Assembly: GCF_001295925.1 (NCBI RefSeq) | Contig: NZ_LJHQ01000003.1 | Coordinates: forward strand, 62,001-126,000 | Direction of reading: 5' to 3' | DNA: 64,000 nucleotides | Source: Allobosea sp. AAP35 | GTDB lineage: Bacteria > Pseudomonadota > Alphaproteobacteria > Rhizobiales > Beijerinckiaceae | In this document: piece after piece, positions 7,992 to 16,709 of the stretch | Numbering within the stretch: the stretch's first letter is position 1 | Layout: each line of letters opens with the position of its first letter | Translations under genes and position numbers: made by a program | The notes under the pieces: model-generated | Told to the model about the DNA's origin: nothing | Database searches by the model: none | The model's input: the letters and a program-made list of their open reading frames with translations, nothing else

Positions 7992-8938
7992 GGCAGCGCA
8001 GCGCCCGCACTGCGCGCCCGGATGCCCGCCAGCGTGATCTGCCCCAACGCGGTGCCGTCCTCGCCAGCGATCGTCGCGGCGTCGCGGCCTTCGGCGAGCA
8101 GCGCCGAGAGCACCTCGCGCACCGACAGCGTCCCCGGCAGCGTGAAGGCGCCATCGCCACCCGGTTCCACCGCATCCACCGCCCGCACCAGCGACAGCCG
8201 GCGCAGCGCCCGGTCGGCGCCGACGAAATCGGCGACGAACTCGTTGGCCGGCGCTGCCAGAAGCCTGTCGGGCGTGTCGTATTGCACCAGCCGCCCATCC
8301 TTCAGGATCGCGACGACATCGCCCATGCGGATCGCCTCGTCGATGTCGTGGGTTACCAGGATCACGGTCTTCTTCAGCCGCTTCAGGATGGCGAGGAACT
8401 CCTCCTGCAGCCGCCCGCGCACGATCGGATCGACGGCGCCGAAGGGCTCATCCATCAGCATCACCGGCGGATCGGCGGCGAGCGCGCGGGCGACGCCGAC
8501 GCGCTGGCGCTGCCCGCCCGAGAGATGGCGCGGATAGCGCGACAGGAACTGCGCCGGATCGAGCCCGACGAGCTCCAGCATCTCGGCGACACGCGCCTTG
8601 ATGCGCGATGCCTCCCAGCCGAGCAGCTTGGGCACGGTCGCGACGTTCTGCGCGATCGTCATATGCGGGAACAGGCCGATCTGCTGGATGACATAGCCGA
8701 TATGGCGGCGCAGCTCGACCGGATCGGCCTTTGTCACGTCCTCGTCGCCGACGAAAATGCGGCCCGATGTCGGCTCGATCAGCCGGTTGACCATCCGCAT
8801 CGTCGTGGTCTTGCCGCAGCCCGACGGCCCGATCAGCACGCAGACCTGGCCGGTTTCGATCGTCAGGTCGAGCGCATCCACCGCGGGCCTGGACACGCCG
8901 GGAAACAGCTTGGTGACCTTCTCCAGCCGGATCGTCAT
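7988..8938 (-). CDS. quaternary-amine ABC transporter ATP-binding protein (OpuCA-like)
   Basis: A 316-residue ATPase: Walker A GPSGCGKTTTM near 38, signature LSGGQRQRVG, Walker B PVMLMDEPFGAVD and H-loop VTHDIDEAIRMGD. The region after residue 240 resembles a reduced CBS-like or regulatory tail (AFTLPGTLSVREVLSALL), as in OpuCA/ProV relatives. It is the last gene of a five-gene operon, and its ATG overlaps the permease stop by four bases. It powers import of a betaine-type ligand with the two permeases and binding protein; the ligand is discussed with the lyase gene. Confidence 0.9.
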   Translation of the reverse strand: MTIRLEKVTKLFPGVSRPAVDALDLTIETGQVCVLIGPSGCGKTTTMRMVNRLIEPTSGRIFVGDEDVTKADPVELRRHIGYVIQQIGLFPHMTIAQNVATVPKLLGWEASRIKARVAEMLELVGLDPAQFLSRYPRHLSGGQRQRVGVARALAADPPVMLMDEPFGAVDPIVRGRLQEEFLAILKRLKKTVILVTHDIDEAIRMGDVVAILKDGRLVQYDTPDRLLAAPANEFVADFVGADRALRRLSLVRAVDAVEPGGDGAFTLPGTLSVREVLSALLAEGRDAATIAGEDGTALGQITLAGIRARSAGAALP

Positions 8939-9570
8939 GAGGCTCCCAATCGCAATTGCCGGGTCATCAGCCGCTCGATCAGGGCGAACGTGACCTCGAC
9001 GCATAAAGCCAGTCCTGCCACCGCGGCCGCGCCGGCGATCAGCTGCGGAAAGTTGAAATTCGCCATGCCGGCGGTGATCAATTCGCCGAGCCCCCCGCCG
9101 CCGATGAAGGCCGCGAGCGTCGCCGCCGAGACGATCTGCACAGCCGCCGTGCGGATACCCGCGAAGATCACCGGCAGCGCCAGCGGGATCTCGATTTGCG
9201 TCATCACCTGCCGGTCGGCCAAGCCCTGTCCGCGCGCCGCCTCGACGATGTCGGCATCGACCTCGGTGAGGCCGGTATAGGTATTCAGCAGCAGCGCCGG
9301 CAGCCCGTACAACGTCAGCGCCACCACCGAGGGCAGGAAGCCGGTGCCCAGAAGCGGCAGCATGATGACGAGCAAAGCCAGCGAGGGAATCGTCCGCAGG
9401 ATGTTGACGATGGCGATGGCGGCGTTGGCGAAGCCGCGATGTCGCGTCAGCAGCAGGCCGAGCGGCAGCGCGATCAGCAGCACGGCGGCAAGCGCGACGC
9501 CCGTCAGCCAGAGATGATTCTGCAGCGCTCCGGTGAAGATGGACGGGTTGGCGGCGATCCACTCGACCAT
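8935..9570 (-). CDS. OpuC-type ABC transporter permease (second)
   Basis: A 211-residue inner-membrane protein with five to six helices, of the glycine betaine/choline/carnitine class (OpuCB/YehW). It carries the conserved NILRTIPSLALL and LYGLPALLLNTYTGL segments and the EAA loop VEAARGQGLADRQVM. It overlaps the upstream permease (ATGA at its start) and the downstream ATPase. It pairs with the other small permease to form the membrane channel. Confidence 0.9.
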   Translation of the reverse strand: MVEWIAANPSIFTGALQNHLWLTGVALAAVLLIALPLGLLLTRHRGFANAAIAIVNILRTIPSLALLVIMLPLLGTGFLPSVVALTLYGLPALLLNTYTGLTEVDADIVEAARGQGLADRQVMTQIEIPLALPVIFAGIRTAAVQIVSAATLAAFIGGGGLGELITAGMANFNFPQLIAGAAAVAGLALCVEVTFALIERLMTRQLRLGAS

Positions 9571-10199
9571 CAGGCGCTCTCCGCCTGGTTGGCGCGCAGA
9601 TGCAGCTCGACCCGGCGCAGGCTCTCGTCACAGAGGATCGCCAGCGCCGAGGTCACCACCGCGCCGACCACGACCTTCTCGCCGAAATCCTGGGTGATGC
9701 CCTGGAAGATGATGTCGCCGAGCCCGCCCGCATTGATGAAGGCCGCCACCGTCGCCACCGAAACCTGCGTGACGACCGTGATGCGGATTCCGGCGATGAT
9801 GACAGGCAGCGCCAGCGGCAGCTCGATGGCAAACAGCCGGCGCCATTTGCTATAGCCCATGCCGTCGGCGGCATCGAGCACGTCGGGCGAGATCTCCTGC
9901 AGGCCGGTCGCGACATTGCGGATGATGATCAAGAGCGCATAGGCGACGAGCGCGACGATCGCCGGCCAGAAGCCTAAGCCCAGATAGGGGATCAGCAGCG
10001 CGAAGATCGCCAGCGCCGGCACCGTATAAAGTGCCCCCGAGACCAGCAGCACGACGAGCGCAAAGCCCGGCCGCCGCGCCGAGAGCACACCGAGCGGCAG
10101 GCCGATGGCGAGCGCGATGGCAAGCCCGACACCGACGAGCTGGATATGCTCCCACAGCGCGATCAGCAGCCGATCGTAGTTGTCGATCGTCCAGCTCAT
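9570..10199 (-). CDS. OpuC-type ABC transporter permease (first)
   Basis: A 209-residue permease similar to its neighbour: ALYTVPALAIFALLIP, a NVATGLQEISPDVLDAADG EAA loop and GDIIFQGI near the C-terminus, which is OpuCD/YehY-like. Its ATG overlaps the stop of the lyase gene and its own stop overlaps the next permease start, so lyase and importer subunits are translated as one coupled unit. Confidence 0.9.
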   Translation of the reverse strand: MSWTIDNYDRLLIALWEHIQLVGVGLAIALAIGLPLGVLSARRPGFALVVLLVSGALYTVPALAIFALLIPYLGLGFWPAIVALVAYALLIIIRNVATGLQEISPDVLDAADGMGYSKWRRLFAIELPLALPVIIAGIRITVVTQVSVATVAAFINAGGLGDIIFQGITQDFGEKVVVGAVVTSALAILCDESLRRVELHLRANQAESA

Positions 10200-11644
10200 G
10201 GCGCCGGGCCTTCGCCGGTCGCCATGTCCGCAAGCATCAGCTCGCCGGCCTCGATCGCCAGCGCAAGCGCCTCGTATTCGCGCCCCATCGGCCGGTCGTC
10301 GTCGAGCCGCGTGACATGGCCACGCACGAAGCGATGCGCGGCGGCCGTGCCGCGTCCGAGCCTGATCGCCCCGCGCAGATCGACGGCTTCCGCTGCCACG
10401 ACGAGCTCGATCGCGGCCAGCCGCGTCAGGCGCTTGGCGATGGCATGCGTCTTCTCCACGATGGCCGGCGTCATCGGCGCATAATCCTCGACACCGTCGG
10501 CCACGTGCAGGGTCATGGCGCCGAGCGGCAAGGCGAGATGGCGAATCTCTGCCTCCAGCGCGGCTGCGGTCTTTTGCGTCGTCGCGAAACCGGAATGCGA
10601 GCCGCCATGGCGCGTCAGGAAGCGCGGCAGATCGCTCATGCCGGCATTCATCAGCTTGACGATGCGGGCCGCCGAGGTCGCCGCCAGATGGGAAAGCGCA
10701 AGAACGGCGGCCTCGAAGGTCAATGCCAGTTCGGTCGTGTCGAAATTGACGCCCGACAGCAGGAGATCGCGCGCGACCATCACGGCCGGGCTGTCGGGAG
10801 CGCTCGCGAGTTCTGCGTCAACAGTCTGCCTGGCCGCCGCGACAGCGCGCGTGGCGTGGCCCGCCACCGGCGCGAGGCAGCGAAAGGAGATCGGATCCTG
10901 CAGCCGGCGGCCCGCATCTGGCTTCCACAGGTCGCTACCATCGAGAAGCTGGCGCAGCCGGTCCACACCGACGCCATGGCCGGGCATACCGCGCAACGCG
11001 GAAAGATCGGGGTCGAGCGGCGAGAGATTGGCCCGAAACGCTTCGAGCGAGAGAGCCCCGGCCGTGATTCCCGCGTCGAGCGCCTTGCCCATCGCATCGA
11101 CCGCCAGCGCCGCCAGCCCGACACTCTGGGCATTGGCGTTGAGAAGGGCCAGCCCGTCCTTGGGGCCAAGCAGCGGCAGCGCGATCCCGGCCGCCGCCAG
11201 CGCCTCGCCGCCGGGCAGGATCACACCACGGAATTCGGCCTCGCCCTCGCCGATCAGCGGCAGGAAGGCCTGCGCGAGCGGGCTGAGATCGGCCTCGCCG
11301 AGCGAGCCGATCCGACGCACGATTGGGTGAACGCCAGCATTGAGCATGGCCGCGATCGTCTGCGCCAGCGCAGGCGTGAGCCCTGAGGCGCCATGGCAGA
11401 TCGCGACGAGGCGCGCCGCCAGCATCGCCCGTACCTCGACCGTCGAGAGCGGCTCGCCGACTCCGACGGCACGGGCACGGATGGCGCGGGCCTGGAAGGC
11501 GGGGATGGCGTCCGCGTCGAGGCTTGTATCGACGGCCGCACCGAGCCCGGTGGTCAGGCCGTAGACCCTGTCCCCCCGTTCTAGCGTGCGCAGAACCACC
11601 GCGCGCGCGGCTTCCAGACGGGTTGCGACGCAGTCGGCGAGCAC
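10196..11644 (-). CDS. histidine ammonia-lyase homologue lacking the MIO motif; ergothionase candidate
   Basis: A 482-residue aromatic amino acid lyase fold counted from GTG 11644. Family features are VYGLTTGLG (catalytic-type Tyr28), RARAVGVGEPLS, GPKDGLALLNANAQSVG and HGGSHSGF. The segment that forms the MIO cofactor in HAL/PAL (GSVGASGDLAPLA) reads GSLGEADLSPLA at 113-124, so the Ala-Ser-Gly triad is gone. Homology continues 39 codons upstream (VVLGEASVGLEAILAIA), in frame, to a CTG at 11761-11759 that overlaps the binding protein stop (CTGA) and has AAGGGG eight bases before it; the real protein is probably 521 residues. Ergothionases, which eliminate trimethylamine from ergothioneine, are HAL homologues thought to work without MIO. 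Position inside a betaine-type importer operon fits that role, but this is inference. Confidence 0.78.
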   Translation of the reverse strand: MLADCVATRLEAARAVVLRTLERGDRVYGLTTGLGAAVDTSLDADAIPAFQARAIRARAVGVGEPLSTVEVRAMLAARLVAICHGASGLTPALAQTIAAMLNAGVHPIVRRIGSLGEADLSPLAQAFLPLIGEGEAEFRGVILPGGEALAAAGIALPLLGPKDGLALLNANAQSVGLAALAVDAMGKALDAGITAGALSLEAFRANLSPLDPDLSALRGMPGHGVGVDRLRQLLDGSDLWKPDAGRRLQDPISFRCLAPVAGHATRAVAAARQTVDAELASAPDSPAVMVARDLLLSGVNFDTTELALTFEAAVLALSHLAATSAARIVKLMNAGMSDLPRFLTRHGGSHSGFATTQKTAAALEAEIRHLALPLGAMTLHVADGVEDYAPMTPAIVEKTHAIAKRLTRLAAIELVVAAEAVDLRGAIRLGRGTAAAHRFVRGHVTRLDDDRPMGREYEALALAIEAGELMLADMATGEGPAP

Positions 11645-11757
11645 GACTTGCGTGCCGTCGACGGCGATCGCGAGAATCGCCTCAAGGCCAACAGATGCCT
11701 CGCCGAGAACGACAGAGGTGCCTGCGCCCCCATCGGCGCCGGGCGCAGGACCAGCGC

Positions 11758-12642
11758 TCAGTTCACCAGCCCCTTGGCCTTGAGGAAGGCGGCCGCCACC
11801 GTGCGCGGCTCCTTCTTGTCGACTTCGACCTGGCGGTTGAGCTCCTGCATCGTCGGGTTGTCGAGGGCGGCGCCGACCTTTTCCAGGATGTCGACGATCT
11901 TGGCGTTGGCGGCGATCTCGGGGCGCACGACGGGAGCGAGGAAATAGGGCGGGAACAGCGACTTGTCGTCGTCGAGCGCGACGAACTTGTCGGCCGCGAT
12001 CTGCCAGTCGGTCGAGAAGCCGTTGGCGACCTCGATCTGCTTCTGGTTCAGCGCGTCATAGCGCAGGCGCAGCGCGGCAAACTGCTTGAACTCGGCGAAT
12101 TCGGCACCATAAACCTCCTTGAGACCCTTGATGCCGTCGCGCCGGTCGACGAATTCGGTGCCGGCGCCGAGCCGCAGCTTGGAGGAGGCCTTGCCGAGAT
12201 CGCTCAGCGTCTTGAGGTTGAACTCCTTGGCCGTCTCCGGACGGACCACGATCGCATAGCCGTTATTGATGCCCGACGGCTTAAGCCAGGTCAGGTTGAA
12301 CTCCTTCTCATAGAAGGCCTTGACCATGCCGCGCACCTTCTCGGGGTCGGTCTCGGTCACCCCTTGCGCCTTCATCACGGCGTTGAGGCCGGTGCCGGTA
12401 TATTCCGGATAGAGATCGATCGCGCCGCTCTTCAGCGCTTCATGCGCAACCAGCGTGCCGCCGAGATTGATCTTGCGCTCGACCTTGAAGCCGGCGGCTT
12501 CGAGCGCCGCGCCATAGAGTTCCGCGACGACGAACTGCTCGGTGAAGTTCTTCGAGCCGATCTTGATCGTCTGGGCGAAAGCGCCCGACAGACCGCCCGC
12601 CAGCATGGCGGCAGCCGCAACGAGGGTCGTGAGGATGCGCAT
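11758..12642 (-). CDS. OpuCC/OsmF-type substrate-binding protein of the quaternary-amine importer
   Basis: A 294-residue periplasmic protein with a Sec signal peptide cut after GAFA (about residue 23). It opens with the family signature TIKIGSKNFTEQFVVAELYG, followed by DLYPEYTGTGLNAVM and INNGYAIVV. This is the glycine betaine/choline/ergothioneine-binding (OpuAC/EgtU-like) family. It is the first gene of the five-gene operon and ends on the CTG proposed as the lyase start. An aromatic cage for a trimethylammonium group is expected for the family, but I cannot place its residues with confidence. Confidence 0.9.
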   Translation of the reverse strand: MRILTTLVAAAAMLAGGLSGAFAQTIKIGSKNFTEQFVVAELYGAALEAAGFKVERKINLGGTLVAHEALKSGAIDLYPEYTGTGLNAVMKAQGVTETDPEKVRGMVKAFYEKEFNLTWLKPSGINNGYAIVVRPETAKEFNLKTLSDLGKASSKLRLGAGTEFVDRRDGIKGLKEVYGAEFAEFKQFAALRLRYDALNQKQIEVANGFSTDWQIAADKFVALDDDKSLFPPYFLAPVVRPEIAANAKIVDILEKVGAALDNPTMQELNRQVEVDKKEPRTVAAAFLKAKGLVN

Positions 12643-12746
12643 GGCTCTGGTTTCCTTCAGGTCGGGTGAGGCAGGCTAGCAAGCGGGGCGGGCGATGCAA
12701 GGATCGGGCGAGACAAAGGCGCGTGATGCGCCCAGCGCCCGGCGGC

Positions 12747-13409
12747 TCAGGGCAGGGCGTTCCGCTCGCCGCCCCGGACGGGAACGGGGAGGCGGTTCTC
12801 GATCGGCGAGAGCGGGCAGACCCAGGCTTCCGAATAGGCACAGGACGGGTAATAGGCGAAGTTGAAGTCCAGGATCAGCCGGCCGTCACCATCGCAGCCG
12901 AGATCGGCGCTCTTGATCGTGTCGAGCAGGTAGCGGCCGCCGGCGAAGCTCTCCTGGCCATTGGTCGCGTCACCGAAGGGCAGGAAGACGCCGCCGCCAT
13001 AGCCGTCGATCCAGTAGAGCGTCAGCTCCTTGCCCAACGCCGCTTCGAGCCCGCGCGTCAGCGCGAAGGGCACGAGCGTGACGCTGCCATCCTTGCCGGC
13101 CTCCAGCTCGATCATCTCGCGGTCGGTGGCGGGATCGAGCGCAACCGAAAACCGCAGCCCGGGATCGTAGGCGAAGCAGTCGATGCCGCGAAACTGCGCC
13201 CGGCGCGCTACGGACAGCGGCGATTGCGTATGCTCGCGAAACAGCCGGTCGCGGACACTGCGCCAATGCGCCCAACCTTCGCCTTCGGGCATCGCCCTGA
13301 CCGCGGCATAGAGATCGGCGACCTGGCGTCGCCAGTCATGCAGGCTGGAGAACCGCTCCAGCACGCCGTCGGCCCGGTGGCGGCCGGCCGTCTCGATGAT
13401 CCTGTCCAT
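12747..13409 (-). CDS. DUF1684 domain protein
   Basis: A 220-residue protein with DUF1684 marks: FREHTQSPLS near residue 55, a FLPFGDATNGQESFAGGRYL segment near 150 and the C-terminal LDFNFAYYPSCAYSEAW then CPLSPIENRLPVPV. No signal peptide. The function of this family is unknown. ATG 13409 is chosen over 13424 because GAGGTGG precedes it at a good distance. It lies downstream of tRNA-Val on the same strand and upstream of the lyase/importer operon, 104 bp from it. Confidence 0.82.
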   Translation of the reverse strand: MDRIIETAGRHRADGVLERFSSLHDWRRQVADLYAAVRAMPEGEGWAHWRSVRDRLFREHTQSPLSVARRAQFRGIDCFAYDPGLRFSVALDPATDREMIELEAGKDGSVTLVPFALTRGLEAALGKELTLYWIDGYGGGVFLPFGDATNGQESFAGGRYLLDTIKSADLGCDGDGRLILDFNFAYYPSCAYSEAWVCPLSPIENRLPVPVRGGERNALP

Positions 13410-13628
13410 GGGCCCACCTCGCAAACCACTGCCTTACGCCGATGCGGCGATCGCGGATCAACGCGCGGAAGCCGGCCGGGTTGCAGGGCTGCAGATTGAA
13501 CCAGCCTTTCGACAGGGTCTGTCAGGGGAGGGAGGACGCCTGCCGAGCTCAGTGGCCCAGCAGCGCCAGCGTGCGCGCAAGGGCTTGGCGGCCCATCGGG
13601 CAGATTTCGTCGACAAATGGCAGGAAGA

Positions 13629-13703
13629 TGGTGGGCGACACAGGGATCGAACCTGTGACCACTCCCGTGTGAAGGGAGTGCTCTACCGCTGAGCTAGTCG
13701 CCC
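13629..13703 (-). tRNA. tRNA-Val (anticodon CAC)
   Basis: On the minus strand a 75-nt cloverleaf folds: acceptor GGGCGAC/GTCGCCC, D arm TAGCTCAGCGGTAGAGCA, anticodon stem CTCCC/GGGAG with loop TTCACAC (anticodon CAC), T arm ACAGG-TTCGATC-CCTGT, discriminator A and an encoded CCA (13631-13629). It reads GUG valine codons, frequent in this GC-rich genome. Confidence 0.96.
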
Positions 13704-13740
13704 GCACCGGCGCTTCTCCTAGTCGGCGCGCGGCGCGCCG

Positions 13741-14454
13741 TCAAGAATGGGCGATGGCCTCGGCCTCGATCCGGGAAGGCATGGCGCCCATCACCTTGCG
13801 CACCGCCGCGGGCAGCGCGTCGAAATGCTGGATCACGGCATCGGGATCGAGCGTCTCAATCGGCACGTCGGTATAGCCGAAGGGCACGCAGATCGTCGGG
13901 ATGCCGGCGGCCTTGGCGGTCGCGATATCGGTGCGCGAATCGCCGATCATCACGGCCCGCGCCGGATCGCCCCCAGCCGCCTCGATCGTCAGCGTCAGAT
14001 GCCGCGGGTCGGGCTTGTGGTAGGGGAAGCTGTCGCGCCCGGCCACCGCCGCGAAGCGCTGCGAAATCTTGAAATGGTCGAGGATCAGCCGCGTGTGCAG
14101 GATCGGCTTGTTGGTGCAGACGGCCAGCAGATAGCCCTCGGCGGTCAGCGTATCCAGCGCGTCTTGCACGCCGTCGAAGAGATGGCTGCTGGAGGCGACG
14201 TCTTCGGCATAGATCAGCAGGAAATCCTCGAACAACCGCTCCAGGGTCTCGTCATCGAGTGGTCGGCCCGAGACCATGAAGCCACGCGCGATCAGCGCCC
14301 TCGCGCCGGCCCCGACCAGTTCGCGCGCGCGCTCCAGCGGCAGGGCCAGCAGCCCCTCCCGTTCGAGAATGACGTTGAGCACGCGCATGATGTCGGGCGC
14401 TGTCTCGGCAAGCGTGCCGTCGAGATCGAAGACGACGATGGGGCGCAGGCTCAT
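13741..14454 (-). CDS. gph: phosphoglycolate phosphatase-like HAD hydrolase
   Basis: A 237-residue HAD-superfamily phosphatase. Motif I is VVFDLDGTLAET (Asp nucleophile at about residue 9 and acid/base Asp two later), motif II LAVCTNKP, motif III Lys in YHKPDPRHL and motif IV MIGDSRTDIATAKAAG. Length and the GYTDVPIETLDPDAVI tail suit Gph, which removes 2-phosphoglycolate made during DNA repair or by Rubisco side reactions. ATG 14454 is chosen, with AGGA ten bases upstream; the longer frame adds 30 non-conserved codons. It lies just upstream of tRNA-Val on the same strand. Confidence 0.85.
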   Translation of the reverse strand: MSLRPIVVFDLDGTLAETAPDIMRVLNVILEREGLLALPLERARELVGAGARALIARGFMVSGRPLDDETLERLFEDFLLIYAEDVASSSHLFDGVQDALDTLTAEGYLLAVCTNKPILHTRLILDHFKISQRFAAVAGRDSFPYHKPDPRHLTLTIEAAGGDPARAVMIGDSRTDIATAKAAGIPTICVPFGYTDVPIETLDPDAVIQHFDALPAAVRKVMGAMPSRIEAEAIAHS

Positions 14455-14623
14455 GAGGGGCGTTCCTGTGGCGGGGCGCCTGCTTAAAGGCAGTTCGCCG
14501 CGGGCTTGGCAAGCGACCGCCGGCGATGTTGCGGCGTCTGTCACCTCACGGACCGGCGAGAGACATCGTCGCCTCCGGCAATGATGCTATCGTGCCGCCG
14601 ATTCGCGCATAGGGAAGAGTATC

Positions 14624-14995
14624 GTGCCGCAATCTCTTGGACGTCTGGTTGCTTTGATTTTCGGCCTTTGGCTGGCGCTGTCCGGCGCGGTGCAGGCGGC
14701 GCCTTTCGAGTTCGCACCGGCGCCGCAGACGGATCTCAACCGCGTCTACCGCATCGACAAGGCCACCGGCGAGGTCGCCGCCTGCCAGTTCCAGCTCAAG
14801 GAGGGCGGGGTCGGCGTCACGGTCTGCTTCCCGCCGGGCGAGGGTGCGGGCGCCCAGGCACCCAGCGACTATACGCTGATGCCGTCGCGGCACGAGCGCG
14901 AGGGCGGCATCTTCCGGGTGAACATCCGCACCGGCGAAATGAGCATCTGCTACGTCTTCGACGACAAGACCGTCTGCACGCCCCAGGCCAAATAG
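14624..14995 (+). CDS. small exported protein, function unknown
   Basis: A 123-residue protein with a clear signal peptide (core LVALIFGLWLALSG, cut after VQAA). The mature part repeats a pattern: RVYRIDKATGEVAACQFQLK and, later, FRVNIRTGEMSICYVFDDK, each followed by a paired Cys (TVCFPPG, TVCTPQAK). Two similar beta-hairpin-like halves with two Cys each suggest disulfides. The start is GTG at 14624 with AGGGAAGAG before it. It is transcribed ahead of rpiA. I do not recognise the family. Confidence 0.7.
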   Translation: MPQSLGRLVALIFGLWLALSGAVQAAPFEFAPAPQTDLNRVYRIDKATGEVAACQFQLKEGGVGVTVCFPPGEGAGAQAPSDYTLMPSRHEREGGIFRVNIRTGEMSICYVFDDKTVCTPQAK

Positions 14996-15096
14996 CTCGC
15001 TGACCACGGCGGCAGCCGTTGCCGGCGCTGCCCTGAACGATCCCGACAATCCGTTCTTCCAATCGATCCGTCCTGCCCGCCGAGGGGGCTTTGCGC

Positions 15097-15798
15097 ATGA
15101 ATTCCGACGAACTCAAAAAACGTGCGGCCGCGCGCGCCCTCGAACTGGTGACGCCCGGCATGCGGCTGGGGCTCGGCACCGGCTCGACGGCCAAGCATTT
15201 CGTCGATCTGCTCGGCGCGCGCGTGGCGGCCGGGCTCGACGTCATCTGCGTTTCGACCTCGCAGGTCACGGAGGCGCAGGCGCGCGCGCTCGCCATTCCG
15301 ATGTCGACACTCGACGAGACGCCCGAACTCGACCTCACCATCGACGGCGCCGACGAAGTCGATTCGCAGCTGCGCCTGATCAAGGGCGGGGGCGCTGCGC
15401 TGTTGCGGGAGAAGATCGTCGCGGCGGCATCCAGCCGCATGGTCGTGATCGCCGACGACAGCAAGCTCGTGACGCAGCTGGGGCAGTTTCCGCTGCCCAT
15501 CGAGGTCGTGCCTTTCGGGCTCGAAGCCACCCGCCGCGCCGTCATTGCGGCGATCACGGCGGTGGGTGCCGGCGGCGAGATCGTCCTGCGCCGCAAGCCC
15601 GACGGCAGCGTGCTCGTCACCGACGGCGGACATTACATTTTCGACGCGCATCTCGGCACGATCACCCGGCCTGAGGCGCTTTCGGCCGCGTTGGCGGCCA
15701 TCCCCGGCGTGGTCGAGCATGGCCTGTTCCTCGGCCTCGCAACGGCCGCCATTCTGGCCGGCGGCGGTGGTCTCACCATCCTGGGAACACTCGAATAG
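15097..15798 (+). CDS. rpiA: ribose-5-phosphate isomerase A
   Basis: A 233-residue RpiA. It interconverts ribose 5-phosphate and ribulose 5-phosphate in the pentose phosphate pathway. Diagnostic segments are [50 protein letters not shown] and [12 protein letters not shown]; catalytic Asp, Glu and Lys positions are retained. ATG 15097 is used rather than the in-frame TTG 15091 because the GAGGGGG ribosome-binding site at 15082-15088 fits the ATG. It may be co-transcribed with the small exported protein upstream. Confidence 0.95.
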   Translation: MNSDELKKRAAARALELVTPGMRLGLGTGSTAKHFVDLLGARVAAGLDVICVSTSQVTEAQARALAIPMSTLDETPELDLTIDGADEVDSQLRLIKGGGAALLREKIVAAASSRMVVIADDSKLVTQLGQFPLPIEVVPFGLEATRRAVIAAITAVGAGGEIVLRRKPDGSVLVTDGGHYIFDAHLGTITRPEALSAALAAIPGVVEHGLFLGLATAAILAGGGGLTILGTLE

Positions 15799-16047
15799 CT
15801 GGCTCGTCTCGATCCATCGGCGCCGGGTGCGGTGCACGGCCCGCGACATCGCCACGGTTTAAATCTGCTTTCCACATTGCGACGTGATGCTCTATGGAGA
15901 CGAAAGAGGTGCCGATTGCACCGGTTTGGCTTTGGGCGTCACCGTTGGCCATGGCCTGAACGAGGACGCGGCGGGCCCGGCACGGGCAATGCCGGTCGTC
16001 ACATACCGATGAGATGCGCGAACCGGCGCATGATGAAGGGGCTCAGC

Positions 16048-16575
16048 ATGATCCGTTACCATTTCGCCGGCGCGGCCGTCAGTCTGGCTTTGCTCTGCGC
16101 CATGCCGGCGCAGTCACAGACGGCTCCGCAGCCCGCCCAGCCCGCCCAGCCCGACATTCCGCAATCCTACCTCGAAGCCGGCCGCGACGTGGTGATCCTG
16201 TCGGGCCTGGCTGAGTCCTTCGAGGCGATCTATCTGGAGTTTCGCGAGCGTGTGACCCAGACGGTGGCCACGACGCGGCCCGAGGTTCGCAAGGATATGG
16301 ACGAGATCATCGCCGCGCTCCGGCCCGAGGCCGAGAAGAAGCGCCAGGAGATCATCGCCTCGGCCGCTTACATCTTCGCCAGGCGCATGAGCGAGGCCGA
16401 TCTCAAGGAGGTCGCTGCCTTCTTCAAGTCGCCGGTCGGGCAGCGCTACAATGCCATGCGTCCGCGTGCCATCGACGAGATCTTCGCGCTGCTGCAGCCC
16501 TGGAGCCTCCAGACCAGCAATTTTCTGTTCGACCGCTTCAGCGAGGAAATGCGCAAGCGCGGCCACCAGATGTGA
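16048..16575 (+). CDS. DUF2059 exported protein
   Basis: A 175-residue protein with a Sec signal peptide (ending MPAQSQ), a short Pro/Ala/Gln linker of PAQ repeats, then the DUF2059 helical domain ending ADLKEVAAFFKSPVGQRYNA. The domain is common in periplasmic proteins of Hyphomicrobiales and its function is unknown. ATG 16048 is chosen because AAGGGG lies six bases upstream; ATG 16033 and 16030 are in frame but poorly placed. A strong terminator follows 28 bp after the stop. Confidence 0.85.
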   Translation: MIRYHFAGAAVSLALLCAMPAQSQTAPQPAQPAQPDIPQSYLEAGRDVVILSGLAESFEAIYLEFRERVTQTVATTRPEVRKDMDEIIAALRPEAEKKRQEIIASAAYIFARRMSEADLKEVAAFFKSPVGQRYNAMRPRAIDEIFALLQPWSLQTSNFLFDRFSEEMRKRGHQM

Positions 16576-16603
16576 TCAGGCCCCCAGTGGCCCGACAGTT
16601 TTG

Positions 16604-16637
16604 CGCCGCTGGCCTCGGGCCGGCGGCGTTTGTGTTT
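16604..16637 (+). terminator. rho-independent terminator of the DUF2059 gene
   Basis: An 11-bp GC stem (16604-16614 with 16618-16628, one T-G pair) closes a TCG loop and is followed by TTTGTGTTT. It sits 28 bp after the DUF2059 stop and faces the convergent permease gene, which it may also insulate. Confidence 0.85.
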
Positions 16638-16709
16638 AGCAGGAGGCGGCGGCGTTCGGTCGCTAGAACGGCCTCCGGCTGGCCAGCGCGCAGCCCATCC
16701 TGAACCGCG

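Noticed and set aside
11379..11390. An Ala-Ser-Gly tripeptide in the lyase (AICHGASGLTP) that could be taken for the MIO triad
   Set aside because: It aligns with the conserved GHSGV-type helix before the MIO loop in HAL, not with the GS-x-G-ASG-D-L loop, which is present further on as GSLGEADL.
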